From: an uncultured Eubacterium sp.
GTDB lineage: Bacteria > Bacillota > Clostridia > Lachnospirales > Lachnospiraceae
Assembly: GCA_910584345.1 (NCBI GenBank)
Contig: CAJTZX010000051.1
Coordinates: 1-26,314, forward strand
Direction of reading: 5' to 3'
DNA: 26,314 bases
Below are positions 24,581 through 26,314 of this stretch, piece after piece (the first letter of the stretch is position 1; each line of letters begins with the position of its first letter). The translations under genes and the position numbers were made by a program. The notes under the pieces are model-generated. The model had not been told where the DNA came from and ran no database searches. It saw only the letters and a program-made list of their open reading frames with translations.

Positions 24581-24608
24581 GCATAGTTCCCGTCCAATGA
24601 CATAAAGT
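24581..24608 (+). promoter_or_regulatory. Candidate sigma-E promoter of spoIVA
   Basis: GCATAGT (24581-24587) and CATAAAGT (24601-24608), with a 13-bp spacer, resemble the sporulation sigma-E consensus (TCATATT and CATACAAT, recalled). The position about 36 bases ahead of spoIVA fits a mother-cell gene. Found by eye. Confidence 0.5.
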
Positions 24609-24644
24609 ATAGAAAGCGAATTTATGGCAGGAAGGACAGGGAGG

Positions 24645-26117
24645 ATGGAGCAGTACAATTTATATAAAGATATTAAGGCAAGGACAAACGGAGAAATTTA
24701 TCTGGGCGTGGTGGGTGCGGTGCGTACCGGAAAGTCCACGTTTATCAAACGGTTTATGGAACAGATGGTAATCCCGAATATCGAGGATGAAAATGTCCGA
24801 GCAAGGACGAGGGATGAGCTGCCGCAGTCGGCACAGGGCAAAACGATTATGACGACAGAGCCGAAATTTATCCCAAAAGACGCGGCGGAAATTAAACTGA
24901 CCGATGACATTAAGGTGAAAGTGCGTTTGATTGACTGTGTAGGATATATGGTGGAAGGCGCAAGCGGGCATTTGGAAAACGGTGTGGAGCGTATGGTCAA
25001 AACCCCATGGTCAGAACAGGAAATTCCATTTTCACAGGCGGCGGAGACCGGAACACGCAAAGTTATCAAAGATCATGCCACAATCGGCATTGTCGTAACG
25101 ACCGACGGGACGGTGACAGAGATCCCGGCATCTAATTATCAAAAACCAACACAAGAGACGGTCAATGAACTAAAGAAAAGCGGCAAACCATACATCATGC
25201 TATTAAACTCAGCAAAGCCTTACAGTGACGAAGCGCGCCAGACTGCACAGCAGATGGAAACGCAGTATGGAGTCAGTGTGATACCGGTAAATTGCGAACA
25301 GCTGCGCAAAGAAGATGTGAATCATATTTTAGAACAGATTTTATATGAATTTCCGGTTGTGCGTATGAATTTTTATCTGCCAAAGTGGGTAGATCTGCTC
25401 GGTCAGGATCGTCCGGTAAAAAAGAATGTAATTGAAAATGCAAAAAAGATTCTGCAGGATATTACATTTGTAAAAGATGTGCAGAATTATGAATTTAAGC
25501 CGGAAGGGGAATATCTGGAAAAAATCAAACTGGAGCAGATGAACCTGTCGGATGGTACAGCAGAAATCCGCATGGAAGTAGCGCAAAAGTATTATTATGA
25601 AAATATCTCAGAACTAACCGGAGTGCAGGTACACGGCGAATATGAACTGATCCGTCTGATCCGGGAAATGGCGGCAAAAAAGCAGGAATACGATAAAGTA
25701 GCAGATGCGATGCAGTCAGTCCGTATGAAAGGGTATGGGGTCGTATCCCCACAGTTATCAGATATTGCGTTAGATGAACCGGAGGTTATCAAGCATGGCA
25801 GCCAGTACGGGGTTAAGATTAAGGCATCTTCGCCTTCTATCCATATGATCCGCGCCAATATTGAGACAGAAATCGCACCAATTGTCGGCAGCGAAGAGCA
25901 GGCGCAGGGATTAAAGGAGTACATAAAAGAGGGGCAAAATTCTCAGGAAGGCGTATGGAATACAAATATATTTGGGAAGACGATCGGGGAATTAATGGAG
26001 GATGGCATCAGTCATAAAATTTCGATGATGGATGATGAAAGCCAGATGAAGCTTCAGGATACGATGCAAAAAATTGTAAATGATTCGAATGGAGGTATGG
26101 TCTGTATTATTATTTAA
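24645..26117 (+). CDS. spoIVA: Stage IV sporulation protein A (spore coat morphogenetic ATPase)
   Basis: 490 residues from ATG 24645, which gives the family N-terminus MEQYNLYKDIKARTNGEIYLG. The earlier ATG at 24624 adds seven residues that overlap the ribosome binding site. SpoIVA is a cytoskeletal ATPase made in the mother cell during sporulation; it polymerises on the forespore surface as the base of the spore coat. The P-loop is GAVRTGKST (about 24-32, K30), then MTTEPKF, LIDCVGY as the Walker B-like motif, and VTTDGTVTEIP with the sensor threonine. The C-terminus GGMVCIII is the conserved membrane-contact end. The length matches Bacillus (492). It shows that the host is a spore former, at least by ancestry. 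Confidence 0.97.
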   Translation: MEQYNLYKDIKARTNGEIYLGVVGAVRTGKSTFIKRFMEQMVIPNIEDENVRARTRDELPQSAQGKTIMTTEPKFIPKDAAEIKLTDDIKVKVRLIDCVGYMVEGASGHLENGVERMVKTPWSEQEIPFSQAAETGTRKVIKDHATIGIVVTTDGTVTEIPASNYQKPTQETVNELKKSGKPYIMLLNSAKPYSDEARQTAQQMETQYGVSVIPVNCEQLRKEDVNHILEQILYEFPVVRMNFYLPKWVDLLGQDRPVKKNVIENAKKILQDITFVKDVQNYEFKPEGEYLEKIKLEQMNLSDGTAEIRMEVAQKYYYENISELTGVQVHGEYELIRLIREMAAKKQEYDKVADAMQSVRMKGYGVVSPQLSDIALDEPEVIKHGSQYGVKIKASSPSIHMIRANIETEIAPIVGSEEQAQGLKEYIKEGQNSQEGVWNTNIFGKTIGELMEDGISHKISMMDDESQMKLQDTMQKIVNDSNGGMVCIII

Positions 26118-26152
26118 CGATAAAAGGTGATAACTAAATATTTTTCTGATAT

Positions 26153-26227
26153 CCTCCCGTTTTATGGAACATGCGCGTAACTGCTCAATGTATTGCGTAC
26201 GGATCCATAAAGACAGGGAGGTTTTTC
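26153..26227 (+). terminator. Long-stem terminator after spoIVA
   Basis: CCTCCC (26153-26158) pairs with GGGAGG (26216-26221), and TTTATGG (26161-26167) with CCATAAA (26205-26211). TTTTTC follows. The loop region is unusually large (about 37 bases) and has some internal pairing. Confidence 0.75.
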
Positions 26228-26314
26228 TTTGGAGTCAAAGGCAAAGGTTACCGTTTACACCCAATGTCATTAACTTAACGGATCCCGAACGACTCTGCAC
26301 CTGGCGGAATGGTT
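26228..26314. other. Unassigned window end
   Basis: 87 bases follow the spoIVA terminator. A minus-strand frame reads FRQVQSRSGSVKLMTLGVNG before a stop and may be the end of a mobile-element or other gene outside the window. Nothing can be named. Confidence 0.25.

Noticed and set aside
24660..25069. Minus-strand frames opposite spoIVA
   Set aside because: They are shadows of the conserved spoIVA coding sequence with no start signals or motifs of their own.

Overview
This window looks like a chromosomal segment of a spore-forming, low-to-moderate G+C gut Firmicute, most likely a Lachnospiraceae (class Clostridia). The evidence is a clear spoIVA, the order rplS / rbgA / rnhB / ylqG / ylqH / yraN with lepB genes interleaved, strong AGGAGG ribosome binding sites, lipoprotein-type sugar-binding proteins, and ABC sugar permeases without a local ATPase. 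No tRNA, rRNA, CRISPR array or intact insertion sequence was seen. Family names come from recalled sequence motifs; no database search was run.

Region 1 (1-1413) is a scar of broken genes. An Hsp20 start is fused in frame to a piece of an ABC-exporter membrane domain. It is followed by a minus-strand remnant that resembles the DUF6431 zinc-ribbon family, and by two strong terminators.

Region 2 (1414-4352) is a two-gene sucrose unit. It holds a PfkB-type fructokinase and a GH13_4 amylosucrase-like enzyme that would release fructose from sucrose inside the cell, and it ends at a terminator.

Region 3 (4486-8119) encodes a solute-binding lipoprotein overlapping (ATGA) a hybrid histidine kinase, probably a sensing pair. 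No DNA-binding response regulator is present nearby.

Region 4 (8230-14931) is a maltodextrin (malto-oligosaccharide) locus: binding protein, two permeases, 4-alpha-glucanotransferase and a LacI-type repressor. A promoter in front of it is followed by a striking 12-bp-periodic operator array. A hairpin between the binding protein and the permeases probably limits permease expression. The glucanotransferase has an unusual C-terminal tail of about 155 residues with three 36-bp repeats and an Ala-rich helix.

Region 5 (14932-16016) is a second graveyard: a MATE C-terminal remnant, a clpP lacking its start but keeping its catalytic residues, and the tail of an ABC ATPase. An intact MATE exporter follows (16162-17547). 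A perfect 18-bp palindrome lies across the -35/-10 spacer of its promoter.

Region 6 (17593-26227) is conserved housekeeping. It holds rplS with its own promoter and a possible L19 autoregulatory leader, two signal peptidase I genes flanking rbgA, rnhB, a FliK-like/FlhB-like pair (ylqG/ylqH), yraN, pgeF (yfiH) and spoIVA, the last with a plausible sigma-E promoter and a long terminator. The last 87 bases are unassigned.

The most unusual items are the tailed MalQ, the 12-bp operator array, the binding-protein/kinase pair, the palindrome-embedded MATE promoter, and the two mosaics of fused gene fragments.
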